Below are positions 32,910-43,071 of a stretch of DNA of 64,000 nt, one piece after another. The stretch spans positions 37,267,001 through 37,331,000 of the forward strand of contig NC_091972.1 of assembly GCF_036711975.1 (NCBI RefSeq), read 5' to 3'. The DNA comes from Onthophagus taurus. Taxonomy: Eukaryota > Arthropoda > Insecta > Coleoptera > Scarabaeidae. Within the stretch, counting starts at the first letter, position 1, and each line of letters opens with the position of its first letter. Below the pieces are notes generated by a model. That model made no database searches, was not told where the DNA came from, and saw only the letters and a list, made by a program, of their open reading frames with translations. The position numbers and the translations under genes were made by a program.

Positions 32910-33620
32910 TGAATTTCGAAAATTATGAAAAATGTAACATGATATAATGCTATATGTTATCAGATAAGAATGCGACGTTAGCCGCGGAATTATATTTCAC
33001 AAGGTATCCGGAAGAAAGGCAACCGCACGTAAGAACCTTCAGCCGGTTAGCAGAAAATTTAATAGATTTTTGGTCCTTCCCCAAACCACGTGCTAAAACA
33101 CACCAAAATGGCCTGCAAGAGGATGAAGTCAATGTGTTGGCTTCACTTGCGATAAATCCATCAACATCTTGCAGAGAAATTGAACAAGACTTCTGACCCA
33201 AAAGCCGCTGCTCCCGAATATGAAAGAAAAATATGTATAAACCATACAAAGCGGGGCTAATTCATTATTTACGTGCCGGAGATGTCAATCTAAGATTAGA
33301 ATTTTGTAGATGATATTTAGAAAAATTAAATAGTCTGCTGTTTGTTCAAAATGTTATCTGGACCGAAGAAGTTTCTGAGTGTTCAAAGAAGCTTGGGGTT
33401 CAATGTATGGTGTGCCCTTTTAGATAATAGAATTTTGCCATATAGTATCTACCATAAAAACTTAAACTCAGAGAAATACCTCAATATATTAAGGCAGCAC
33501 TTGAGCCTTTGGTCGACAATTTGGCACTAAATATGTCTCAAATGATATATTTTCAATATGACGGAGCACCAGCACATAATGCCAGAGTTGTTAGTGAATT
33601 TTTAAATACTACTACAAACT
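32910..33620 (+). pseudogene. Mariner-family transposase relic
   Basis: MNFENYEKCNMI, then ELYFTRYPEERQPHVRTFSR (DUF4817-type), then after stops YLRAGDVNLRLEFCR, NVIWTEEVSE and FQYDGAPAHNARVVSEFLN. The order matches the other mariners in the window. At least three stops or shifts. The first catalytic Asp position reads Thr-Glu. Confidence 0.65.
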
Positions 33621-33776
33621 CCTTGCTACTAACTTTGACAATAATTGGAAACAATGCTTTCCCTCATGGTATGGTTATCACCATAACAACATTAAGTTTT
33701 AAATACATACAATAGTTTTAGAAAGAACAAAAAAAATTGATACATTATATTCCATCATAGTATGTATGGTTATCAC

Positions 33777-33914
33777 TAGGGCACGAAACTTTTGTAACAA
33801 AACGATACGATTTCCCCCCTCCACTTGTTCTCATTGGCTAGTTTTCTAGGAAGCCACTGAGAACAAGTGGAGGGGGGAAATCGTATTCTTTTGTCACAAA
33901 AGTTCCGTGCCTTA
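33777..33914. mobile_element. 138-bp hAT-type MITE
   Basis: TAGGGCACGAAACTTTTGT at the left and its near reverse complement at the right, with a long GAACAAGTGGAGGGGGGAAA hairpin in between. Exact 8-bp duplications GTTATCAC flank it (33769-33776, 33915-33922). The uninterrupted sequence of the other snapback arm shows the empty site, confirming the boundaries. Confidence 0.85.
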
Positions 33915-35456
33915 GTTATCACCATAGCAACATTAACTTTTAAATACATACATTAGATTTAGATGAAACAAAATGAATTTTTGTTAATTATTCAATAACT
34001 ATAAGAAATATACCCCACAAACTATATATATTTGTTATCAGAAGAAAATAACAAATTATTTTAAGTCATAGCCAACTATGGTTTCCATTTAAAAAAATAA
34101 AGTTACGTCTAAAATCTCGAAAATAAAAGATGGGAAGAAAATTCTACCTACGCCACTGAATTCTTCGTAAAAAATTGCCCATATAATGTTTTATTTATAA
34201 TACTCTATCTTTGATAATAAGTGAGATATTCGCGATTGTCGTTTTTGCAAAATTTTCAGTTTTTGCCGATAGGGCGAAAACAAAAGACGATAGCTGTTCG
34301 GAGTTTTCGGCATTAGCATTTTCTCGAAAAACGAGATCATGACATGTAAGCTACTTTTTTTCTATCTCTTTTAGTTTCGGAGATGGTCTATGCGGACATC
34401 GAAATTGGGACACCCTGTACAGATGTAATGCTAAAATGGTCAAAATAGGTTCTAGGACCATCAAATGTAAAGATTCATCACAACCTCAAAACGGTAGTTT
34501 GGGACAGAAGTTGTCTTCATATAGTTCGTATATACGAGGAAATAAAAATAATAATAAATAATAAAAAATAATAAAAAGAAAATTCTTACCAAGTTTGAAA
34601 GGTTTATCTTTAAAAATAAAAAAGTTATTGATTTTTGATCAGCAAACGGACTAAATTTTCCATAGTGCGACACAACAACTAAGTAACGTTTAAGTATCGG
34701 TTATTTGGCAACAACGCCATAAAATTAGTTATTTTTATAAATTTTAGTAATTTTTTAGGGTTTTTCGTGTTGTCAAGTTAATGTCAGTTGACATTTGACA
34801 TATACCATGTAAATAACATTTCTACTATTCGTATCATTCCCAACTTCGCGCATATTCGAAGAGTGTGTATACTACTTACTTATTAGACGGAAATTCTATA
34901 ATTTCTTGTATTTATCGTAGAACATACAAACAACTTTGTTTTGTTAGACGAAATCTTTTAAAAAAATTATATTCTTCCATTTCGTGGAAATAATTGGATC
35001 TTGTGTAATCAATTATTTCCAAAACATCTAAATCGTCGTCGAAAATTTGCAGATCCATTATTTTATTTTATTACTTTTTTAACGTATAGGTTATGTGCGG
35101 TTATGTCTATTTGACGTATGCGCTTGAGAACAACTTAAGCACTGGATTTCAAATACTTACATATATTTGAGAACGTCTTATTGATTTTGAGAACGGGTTA
35201 CTTGACGGTGCAACGCAAATTCACTAATTAAGCATTACTTAGCCTTTAAGCAATGCTTATGTATTACGGTGCAAACGGGCATGAGAGTGAGGTTTTTATT
35301 TTGCCAGTGATAGAATTGGGAGATTTTTCAACGATGGATTTTCTCTATTTTGTTGAAAGGACAGTCAACGGAAAAATATTGTAACTAACTCGTATATTAA
35401 AATGCGATTAATTATCTCAATAATAAGATAATTAAATATCTCGATAATTAATCGCC

Positions 35457-36296
35457 TTCATTAATAGACTTGTTGGTTAAATAACTATTAAATGCTGCCT
35501 TAAATGTCCGTACAGTGGGATTTTTATTATATCCTCCACGTTGACGGTATATAGAAAATAGATTTTCGAGGATGTCCTGATTTAGCCTGGATGTTAGAAG
35601 AAATTTATACCCCTTTCGTTGCTGTCCATCTGCCATCCATCAAAACTTGGGGTGGTTTTCATTACATTTTTACTTATTTTTTTAATCGATTTCATTGCCT
35701 CAGCCATTTTATTTAAAGCTGCAAAAGCTTCGTTATTTGCCTCTGATAATGCCCTTTTACAAGGTTTTTTATCTTGTAAATTTCTGCTGTTCAATGCATC
35801 AAATTCATTATCCACTATTTCTATAAATTCCGCTGTTGCTGAACAAGTATCCGTGCTTAATTCTTTAGTGTCGATAGCTGTTTGCATTGCAGCAGACACA
35901 CTATGGCTAAATAATTGTGCAGCTAATTTTACGGTCATTTTTTGAAATGTATTTGGGTTTATATGCTGTTCATTTATTTTTATTAAAGCTTTCCCAGTGT
36001 CGCTTTGTTGGTCTAAATCAAATAGCTTTCTTATATCATCAAATGAAATTCTTTTTTCCTTCCATATAAAATCTCCGCTAAGCAAATTATTTCGCAAACT
36101 CTTTAATAAGTGAGGCGGATCAAATATAGCAAAATATTTTCTTTTGTCCACAAAAAAATACGATTTATTTATTGTTACTTTTAAAAGTTTGTATAGTTTT
36201 TGGTTCGTCGTAGCTTGGTCGCAAATAATACCATACGTTTATTTTTTTTAACATCGTTAAAATGTGACAAATAATTTTTTTTGTCCACGACTACCT
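35457..36296 (-). pseudogene. P transposase, catalytic-core piece
   Basis: From 36230 the minus strand reads IICDQATTNQKLYKLL (the C-D-Q-x catalytic block of P/THAP9), then YFAIFDPPHLLKSLRNNLL, and later SRLNQDILENLFSIYRQRGG with NPTVRTFKAAF near 35500. These are the best-conserved P blocks in proper order. A homopolymer A run near 36240-36250 shifts the frame relative to the preceding KVVVDKKNYLSHFND segment, and another break separates 35594-36151 from 35448-35636. The piece ends at the 9-bp repeat where the composite insert begins. Confidence 0.75.
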
Positions 36297-36594
36297 TATA
36301 ATATACTATATATACTATATATTATATATATATTTTTTTAGCCACACTATGGGTACTACTTTCAAAATATTTGGCAGTAATATGTTTTGGGACACTCTCT
36401 ACACGATGGTGATATCATATTTTCAATTGGACGAATTATTTCAAAATGGCGACTTTCAACTTTTTTTTTTAAATGGAACGCCAAAATTTTTTTTTTATTA
36501 TTGAGATCATAAAAGCATTCTTTTTACGACAGTATTTTGTTTTTCTTAAAAATTCATTTCTTTCCCCATCCAAAAGGAACCTAATATTTTAATC

Positions 36595-37004
36595 TATACT
36601 CTGTTTTTAAACCAGGAGGAGTATTTTAAATTTGTCACCAGATTGACCTTGCACGTGATTGGTTGAATGCGAGAAAGGTTCACACACAGGCAATTTAGAA
36701 TTTTGATTTTGAATTTGAAGGTTAGGTAATTGATAATTCGACAGTTTCGTGTCATTGTATATTTTGTGTTCTTAAACCCTTTTTTATTATATTTTGAAAT
36801 AAATACACTCATAACTTCAATGTTAATTTGTATGTATAGTGTTGACGATAACAAACGAAAATAAATACAATAATAAGTAAAAAAATAAATAATAATTATT
36901 AATTTAAATTTACCGCCAAAATATCTAGTGATATTTTCTGGTGATTTTTTCCAGTGTAAATCTGACTTTCGCGTTTACTCCTTCTGGTGTAAAAACAGAG
37001 TATA
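36595..37004. mobile_element. TATACTCTG snapback/MITE, copy 1
   Basis: Starts TATACTCTGTTTTTAAACCA and ends with the complement, worn at CCTTCTGGTGTAAAAAC. About 410 bp, noncoding. The same family occurs at 37653-38062 and 63322-63737. Confidence 0.8.
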
Positions 37005-37100
37005 GTTCTAGTGCAAGTGTTAGTTCTAGTTTTAATTGTTATTCAGCGCTAAGTTGTATATTTTTAAGTTTCGGGTTTAGCCCTGTGTCTTTAGACGCTG

Positions 37101-37652
37101 AATGTTAGGTAAGGTTAGTTTTGTTTACAAACATTAATTATACCATGAAGTTTTCTTTGGCAATTAGTAATGGCAATTATAGCGTGAAGTTTTCTTTTGT
37201 AATGTCAATTATAGCGTGAAGGAATGTGAGGTAAGGTTAGTTTTGTTTACAAACATTAATTGTACCATGAAGTATTCTTTAGCAATTAGTAATGGCAATT
37301 ATAGCGTGAAGTTTTCTTTTGTAATGTCAATTATAGCGTGAAGGAATGTGAGGTAAGGTTAGTTTTGTTTACAAACATTAATTGTACCATGAAGTATTCT
37401 TTGGCAATTTGTAATGGCAATTATAGCGTGAAGTTTTCTTTTGTAATGTCAATTATAGCGTGAAAGAATGTGAGGTAAGGTTAGTTTTGTTTACAAACAT
37501 TAATTATACCATGAAGTTTTCTTTGGCAATTAGTAATGGCAATTATAGCGTGAAGTTTTCTTTTGTAATGTCAATTATAGCGTGAAGGAATGTTAAGTAA
37601 GGTTAGTTTTGTTTACAAACATTAATTATACCTTGAAGTTTTCTTTGGCAAT
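37101..37652. repeat. 122-bp tandem repeat, about 4.5 copies
   Basis: The AGGTAAGGTTAG landmark recurs at 37107, 37229, 37351, 37473 and 37595, exactly 122 bp apart each time. Each unit also contains GGCAATTATAGCGTGAAG and TGTCAATTATAGCGTGAA, an internal near-duplication. The array lies precisely between two copies of the 410-bp MITE. Confidence 0.95.
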
Positions 37653-38062
37653 TATACTCTGTTTTTAAACCAGGAGGAGTATTTTAAATTTGTCACCAGA
37701 TTGACCTTGCACGTGATTGGTTGAATGCGAGGAAGGTTCACACACAGGCAATTTTGAATTTTGAATTTGAAGGTTAGGTTATTGACAATTCGACAGTTTC
37801 GTGTCATTATTGTAAATTTTGTGTTCTTAAACCCTTCTTTATTATATTTTGAAATAAATACACTCATAACTTCAATGTTAATTTGTATGTTTAGTGTTGA
37901 CGATAACAAACGAAAATAAATACAATAATAAGTAAATAAATAAATAATAACAATTATTAATTTAAATTTACCGCCAAAATATTTAGTGATATTTTCCGGT
38001 GATTTTTCCTAGTGTAAATCTGACTTTCGCGTTTACTCCTCCTGGTTTAAAAACAGAGTATA
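37653..38062. mobile_element. TATACTCTG snapback/MITE, copy 2
   Basis: About 410 bp with intact TATACTCTGTTTTTAAACCA ends in inverted orientation. Highly similar to copy 1 in the same orientation, and directly adjacent to the tandem array. Confidence 0.85.
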
Positions 38063-38221
38063 GTAGCGCATGAATGTTTTACACTCGATGTTATTTTTGT
38101 CAAAATAAATAAATAAGTAGATGTTTATTACAAAATAAAGTTTAATTGTTTCTTTTGTGTCTAGCGCTACTTGATATTTGGACAAAAATAACATCGAGTG
38201 TAAAACATTCCTGCGCTACTA
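38061..38221. mobile_element. 161-bp MITE with TAGTAGCGCA ends
   Basis: TAGTAGCGCATGAATGTTTT and, inverted, TAGTAGCGCAGGAATGTTTT. Stem arms of about 40 bp continue through ACACTCGATGTTATTTTTGTC. It shares its first TA with the end of the previous MITE. Confidence 0.8.
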
Positions 38222-38509
38222 GATTAAAATGTGTGCTTTTTGATGGGGAAAGAAATGAATTTTTAAGAAAAACAAAATACTATCGTATAAAGAATGTTTT
38301 TAGGACCTCAATAATAAAAAAATAATTTTGGCATTCCATTTAAAAAAAAAAGTTGACAGTCGCCATTTTGAAATAATTCTTCCAAATGACCCAAAACATA
38401 TTACTGCCAAATATTTTGAAAGTAGTACCCATAGTGTGGCTAAAAAAAAATAAGGCGCTTACTCTGAATCAGGCTGTATACCTTATGAATGAGTTTTCTA
38501 AAACAAAAT

Positions 38510-39004
38510 GGTAGTCATTTTTCACGGAGTGAATAATAGCGGTGAATAATAATCATTATCCACGGGTAGCCATCTTGACCAGACTAATAATAATTATTTG
38601 AAACGTTAAAAGTTCAAAAAACGTCAATTTAATTCAATCTTTTAGGAGTTTCTAAATGTTTGACATTAAAAAAACCTAAACAAATTCCTTTTTTCGTATG
38701 ATTTAAGCATAAATTAATTAATTTTCCTAAAGAAAACGACGTTTTATAAAACTGACATTTAATTTTGACAAATTGTTGTGAAGTTGGTTACAGTTAGTAA
38801 CATTGAATTTGTGTCACATTGACGTTTAACCTTTATTCAAAAATTTATTTAAAAAATAAATTTATGGACTCAATTTCAATAGTCGTGGATAAAGTATAGT
38901 ATTCTACTCGCATATAATGAGCTATTATTCACTCAGGTTAATTATGCCACTCGCTACGCTCGTGACATAAACTTAACCTTTGTGAATAATAGCCCTCATT
39001 ATGT
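38510..39004. mobile_element. Hairpin-rich element, copy X (GCGTAGCGAG motif)
   Basis: Its inner end carries GCCACTCGCTACGCTCGTGAC and repeated GAATAATAG/CTATTATTCAC inverted motifs. An AGTCGTGGATAAAGTATAGT block is shared with copy Y at 44650-45035. It separates the P transposase pieces at 39005 and 36296. Boundaries are approximate and target duplication was not resolved. Confidence 0.5.
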
Positions 39005-39290
39005 GCTCATATAATAATATATTATTAAATCTTCACCGTCCACCCCACTTGATGTTAAATAAAACGATAATGGGGCTTGCCAATTACAATATACACCTCT
39101 AATTAATAATACTAAAGCATGTTTAGCCGCAATTGGCTTTCTTCCCAGTTCCCCAAGATCCTCAAAGCCATCTATACTTCCAGTCTTCTTACAATATTCT
39201 AATTTTTCTTTAATACTCATCTCATCAAAGATAAGTATACATTCCTTATCTTTACTACTCATAGTATCAAATTTAATTTTTAACTGTTTG
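39005..39290 (-). pseudogene. P transposase piece (RNase H-like start)
   Basis: YKQLKIKFDTMSSKDKE, then CILIFDEMSIKEKLEYC with the first catalytic Asp, GSIDGFEDLG, KHALVLLIRGVYCNWQAPLS and SSGVDGEDL. This is the start of the P/THAP9 catalytic domain. Frame is clean. It runs into copy X on the left and the mariner on the right, where YKQLK continues directly from the N-terminal piece after removing the mariner and one TA. Confidence 0.8.
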
Positions 39291-39292
39291 TA

Positions 39293-40734
39293 CAGGGTTC
39301 CCCATAATAGGCTACCCATTTTGAAATTTGAATTAAAATTTTTGGGCTAACAAAAACAGACAGCTAACTTTTTGGGATTTATGATAACTTATAAATATTT
39401 GGCTAATTTAATTCTAACTTTTAAAAATCACGTCTTCTAATTGACCTCCACCAACTTCAACACATTTTTCAATATTAGATAAAAAGTGGTTCATTACACG
39501 GCGTAGCAAACCTTCCTCTATTCCTTCAACTTCTTCACGAATTTTGTCTTTGAGTTCCTCGATTGTACCTGGACGACTCGCAAACACTTTGGCTTTTAAA
39601 TATCCCCACAGGAAAAAATCGGGTACCGTTAAGTATGGGGACCTCGAAGGCCAAGGCAAATCTCCGAATCGAGAAATGAGTCGACCATTAAACATTTCTC
39701 GCAGAACCCTCATTGAGTTTCTGGCGGTATGAACTGTTACCCCATCTTGTTGGAATAGTAAGGGATTGTTTAGTAATCCTCGTCTATTTAATTCTGGAAT
39801 GAGGAATGTCTCTAGCATGTTTACGTAGCGCTCGGATGTTACTGTTACAGCGCGGTTATTTTCATCCTCAAAAAAATATGGACCAATAATACCAAAAGAT
39901 CCTACTCCACACCACACAATAACTTTTGGATTATGGAGGTTCTGTGTAAAGATTTCACGAGAATTTTCATTTGACCAGTATCTAAAATTCTGTTTATTAA
40001 CCATGCCGTTCAAATAAAAATTTGCTTCGTCGCTCATTAGGAGATTGTGGATTGCTCCTTGATGTAAATCCAAAAATTCTTGACAAAATGCTAACCTTGC
40101 TTCTTTATCTTGATTGCTAAGGTGCTGTGCCATTTGGTACTTATAGGGATGAAATTTTAAATCCTTTCGAATAATTCGATCTAAGCTTCCCTTTGATATT
40201 CCTAGGATAAGACTTTGTCGATTAGCAGACCTTTTAGGACTTCTTGTAAACGCAATTCTAACTCGTTCAATATTTTCTGGTGTACAAATTGTTCTTCGAC
40301 GTCCAGGCTTCTTCAAATCTTGTACAGAACCATTTTCACGCCAATGACGAACCCATAACTTAACAGTTTTACGATTTGGCTATTGTTGTTATTAAACTGA
40401 CGCCGGAATGCACGCCTAACTTCTTCTATCGAATTGCTTCTAATGTAAGTTTCTACACAAAACACACGTTGTTGGACTGAGTAATCTATGAAAGTTCAAA
40501 CAGATGTTGAAAAAAAATGACGAAACTAAAAATAATATCGAATATTATCTCGATAATAATAATTAATAATTTAAAACTTATTTGTGACAGGCGACTACTT
40601 GATTAATAATTAACTTAAATCCCAAAGACTACAGAAGATATTCCCACAGAGAAAAACTTATTTAGTTATCTCATAGGGAATTTATTAATAAAATAAAATA
40701 GGTAGTCTATTATGGGGAACCCTGTATATACCTT
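39293..40734 (-). mobile_element. DD41D mariner-like element in P coding sequence
   Basis: Ends CAGGGTTCCCCATAATAG (39293) and its inverted copy at 40734, TA on both sides (39291-39292, 40735-40736). Length 1442 bp, one transposase gene on the minus strand. Removing the element with one TA joins two P-transposase frames in phase. Confidence 0.9.
39414..40490 (-). pseudogene. DD41D mariner transposase, one frameshift from intact
   Basis: The main frame, 39414-40316 (300 codons), starts at KKPGRRRTICTPENIERV. It has LGISKGSLDRII, the first Asp in LLMSDEANFYLNG, VIVWCGVGSFGIIGPYFFE, the second Asp in LFQQDGVTVHTARNSM and the third in YLTVPDFFLWGYLKAKVF. I count 41 residues between the last two. 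Upstream, 40390-40490 encodes DYSVQQRVFCVETYIRSNSI in another phase, and KTVKLWVRHWRENGSVQDL bridges them, so one indel near 40380 breaks the gene. No ATG precedes DYSV; the codon in place is ATA. SPYL replaces the usual S-P-D-L. Confidence 0.8.
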
Positions 40735-41140
40735 TGTTATATCCCGTTTTCATATTGTACTGAGATAACCATTTTCTTATTATTGAAGGTGATGGTAGAA
40801 TCACACCTCTTTTCCTCATGAATTTATACACTGAGGGTGATTTACAATATAATGATATAGCGGTAGCTTTCTCATCAATAGTGAATGGTTTCATTTTTTT
40901 ATGATACAGTTGCATCGAACATAGCGATCTACTGAATGTTGGTAACTGTTTCAATTCGCGAGGAATTGCAAAGTTTGACTTTAACTTTTTTGCTCGCTTC
41001 AGTTCTTCTCTTTTCCTTTTACCTGAAGGCGGTGTCGGAAAATTGGAAATATCCATTAGTGGTAATTTATCAGGACCACTATCACTTGACAGACTATAAT
41101 GTTTAAAGACAATGTTTTTAGTTATAGCACTGTAATTTAC
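40735..41140 (-). pseudogene. P transposase, N-terminal piece
   Basis: The minus-strand frame starts with MDISNFPTPPSGKRKREELK at 41056. It continues through RSLCSMQLYHKKMKPFTIDEK with LPSPSIIRKWLSQYNM, the helical block that precedes the catalytic domain in P/THAP9. The frame is open upstream to about 41140, into the terminal repeat (SLSSDSGPDKLPL), so an earlier exon may splice here. No THAP zinc finger is visible; it may have been on a lost exon. Confidence 0.65.
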
Positions 41141-41287
41141 AGGAAACTGTAAATTTTATTTCTTTGACGACACTAAAAAAAAGTTTATTTTCAGCTTTAT
41201 TCCAAAACAATAAGAAATCGACCTATCTAACCCTATATTTTTGTAATCAGACAAAAATAACGAATTTAATAAGCTAATAATTAGTGG

Positions 41288-41460
41288 TTGTTTCCATTAA
41301 AAAAAACAAAAATTGTCATAATATCTCAAAATCTAAAACCGAAAAATTTTTTTTGACCACATCATCAAATTTTCTGTAAAAAAGTGTCCATATAATGTCT
41401 GAACTGTAATACTCCACGTATAATAATAACCAAGATAATTGCACTTGCTGGTTTTACGGT
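41288..41460. mobile_element. Mariner-type arm remnant
   Basis: TTTCCATTAAAAAAAACAAA, then CCATATAATGTCTGAACTGTAATACTCC. It parallels the arm of the 32-kb snapback (TTTCCATTTAAAAAAATAAA and CCATATAATGTTTTATTTAT). No terminus is visible. Confidence 0.45.
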
Positions 41461-41647
41461 GGGTTACGATAATTAATTAACACAGTGGTAGGCTGCAACA
41501 CTATTGAACAGGTCTTTGTGTTAGCCTTCAACGGCGAAAAATTATATAAAACGCTTGGATTGAAGATAACGAAATAAATATTTTATCGTGTTTTATTGCA
41601 TTTCCAAATTAAATTTTATAAAAAACGTTATTAATATGGTAATTATA

Positions 41648-42230
41648 CAGGGTGTCTCACGTAACTGATTCGTTAGAACTTTTTCAGGTTCCACTATTCG
41701 TAGAGATTTGAAATTTTGGTAGCATGGGTTGTTCATTCGGAACTTTCGATCTAAAATATTTTCAAGATGGCCGCCACTTCTGGTCTACCGGAAGTAGACC
41801 ATAACTTCGTTATTTCAAATAGAATGCTATAGTTTTTATTGTACCTTTTAGTTGTACGTAAAAAAATATGTTGGCTTTCATAAAAGTTTTTGGTACCTAG
41901 CGTTTTTCGTTTACAGGTTATTTTGATTTTAAGGTATTTTTGTCAAATTTCACCATGCTCTTTAAAACCCTATATCCCAGCCAACGTTCATTCAAAAAAG
42001 CTCTAAATTGGCACGATTACTCTTCAGATGCTCTCAAATAGATTGTCATATATTGTGTTAGAGTATCTTCTACAGGATGGTCAAAAATTGAATTACCGTT
42101 TCTCAATATTCAATGGGGAGAAAGTCGAAAATTTTAACTGGAACGCCCCATATTTTATTAGCCTACACGAAAGGGAATTTAATTTTCTACTATTTATCTA
42201 TAAACATTCCTATATATATTTATTGTAGTT
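41648..42230. mobile_element. Single-ended mariner/snapback relic
   Basis: The left end CAGGGTGTCTCACGTAACTG after TA, then an arm with GGTCTACCGGAAGTAGACC and CTTCGTTATTTCAAATAGAA, as in the other snapbacks. No inverted partner was found downstream, so it is truncated. Nothing coding. Confidence 0.5.
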
Positions 42231-42683
42231 TCTGTCATATTCGTAAATTTATCAAAACATGCAAGAAATGCAGGAAACGGTTTGTATTTTTATTAGAAGG
42301 CCATGACATTTTGTCAGTTTTTTGTTTAATTTATTTCTATTACTATTTGTACTATTAACTACGATTGATAATCTTTTAGTTTACTAGACTTATTTGAATA
42401 AAAATATAAATTTATAATATAAATTTGTTATTAATTTGAATTTGGAAATGCAATAAAATACATACAATAAAATATTTATTGCCGAATTTTGCGATTGTTT
42501 GAAGAAAATCGATTTTCCCGGAAAATAAGAAATGGTTAGGAAAATTTTCTTTTCGAATCTGAAACAAGAGGCGACCATGAATACGATGCCGTTGAAATTA
42601 GATCGATTGAATACCCCGATCACGCATTTTTTTCAGTTTAAAATCTATGGCTGAAATCTATGGCCAACTTCACACGCGTTAAT
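42231..42683. other. No gene seen
   Basis: AT-rich, no recognisable repeat or frame. Confidence 0.4.
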
Positions 42684-43069
42684 ATACATGGGGTCGCAAA
42701 TGCCTCCTTAACGAGAAATAGCGGGTCAAAGATTCTTTAAAATTAAACATTATTTGCAATAAAAAGCCTTTTTTTTTAAATATTTTCAACTCCACTGCTA
42801 ATTTTCTCAAACGGGCAGTATTTTCGAGTAAAGTGATCAATTATCTATAAATTAGTCTCTTACAAAACTTTGATTAAAGCAACAGTTTTTGATTGGATTA
42901 ACAAATTGGATAATTGAGTACTTTACACGAAAATGCTGCTCGTTTGACAAAATTAGCAATGGCGTAGACAATATTTAAAAAAAGCGCTTTTTATTGCAGA
43001 TAATGTTTAATTTTAAAGAAACTTTGACCCGCTATATCTCGTTAAGGAGGCATTTGCGACCGCATGTAT
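42684..43069. mobile_element. 386-bp snapback MITE with TACATG-GGTCGCAAATG ends
   Basis: The left arm TACATGGGGTCGCAAATGCC and the right arm, inverted, TACATGCGGTCGCAAATGCC extend for over 150 bp (CCTTAACGAGA, AGCGGGTCAAAG, AAAATTAAACATTAT). TA flanks both sides. Confidence 0.8.
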
Positions 43070-43071
43070 AC

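Larger units (their letters stand above)
32260..34417. mobile_element. Snapback mariner-type element inside Transib
   Basis: The left end CAGGGTGTCCCAATTTCGAT at 32260 and its reverse complement at 34417 are flanked by TA (32258-32259, 34418-34419). Arms of about 550-700 bp are nearly identical in inverted orientation (for example ATTCAGTGGCGTAGGCAGAA and its complement). The unique centre holds a mariner transposase relic. The right arm also has a local duplication near 33660-33770 and a small hAT-type MITE. Confidence 0.85.
29949..34667 (+). mobile_element. Transib (RAG1-family) DNA transposon with CACTATG ends
   Basis: The left end CACTATGGGCAGTTTGAGCC starts at 29949. The right end, read inwards, CACTATGGAAAATTTAGTCC, ends at 34667. 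Both continue into a shared CCGTTTGCTGATCA block. Exact 5-bp duplications CGACA flank it (29944-29948, 34668-34672). Transib elements have 5-bp duplications and termini of the form CACWATG, the proposed source of the CACAGTG recombination-signal heptamer. A RAG1-core-like transposase relic lies inside. The 4.7 kb include a 2.16-kb snapback mariner. Confidence 0.85.
29854..35282. mobile_element. Noncoding element with ATGCCCG-TTGCACCGT ends, split by Transib
   Basis: Left end ATGCCCGGTTGCACCGTTTA and right end, read inwards, ATGCCCGTTTGCACCGTAAT. Without the Transib copy (29949-34667 plus a 5-bp duplication) it would be about 710 bp, noncoding. CCCGGTTGCACC-type ends are common on insect MITEs. 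The target duplication is unclear. Confidence 0.6.
29687..35456. mobile_element. Composite insert in the P transposase, flanked by a 9-bp repeat
   Basis: TTCATTAAT occurs at 29678-29686 and 35457-35465, exactly where the P coding sequence stops and resumes. The outer parts (29687-29853 and 35283-35456) are AT-rich noncoding DNA; the right part ends in a GCGATTAATTATC hairpin. I cannot assign a superfamily. Inside lie, shell by shell, a MITE-like element, a Transib element, a snapback mariner and a hAT MITE. Confidence 0.55.
36333..38449. mobile_element. Snapback element with GCCACACTATGGG ends, interior replaced by MITEs and a tandem array
   Basis: Left arm 36333-36594 and right arm 38222-38449 are inverted copies (TAGCCACACTATGGGTACTA, ATATTTGGCAGTAATATG, TTTTTTTTTTAAATGGAA). 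The TTTAAATGGAACGCC block inside the arms is also seen in mariner-type snapbacks here. The loop (36595-38221) is entirely other elements. TA and T-runs flank both ends. Confidence 0.7.
23875..41290 (-). mobile_element. P-type (THAP9-like) DNA transposon expanded to 17.4 kb by nested insertions
   Basis: Terminal inverted repeats of about 200 bp: 23875-24085 is the reverse complement, with scattered differences, of 41090-41290. Shared blocks include TACAAAAATATAGGGTT, TTTACAGTTTCCTGTAAATTA and CATTGTCTTTAAA. Between them, transposase pieces lie on the minus strand in N-to-C order: 40735-41056, 39005-39290, 35457-36296, 29374-29691 and 24610-24921. Every gap is another element. Without insertions the P element would be about 3 kb, the normal size. 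The outer 8-bp target duplication was not found; a mariner arm abuts the right end. Confidence 0.8.

Noticed and set aside
36345..38436. Second Transib element, suggested by CACTATGGG at both ends
   Set aside because: The inverted similarity continues outside the CACTATG on both sides (TAGCCA and its complement), there is no 5-bp duplication at that point, and the arms carry the TTTAAATGGAACGCC block of mariner-type snapbacks.
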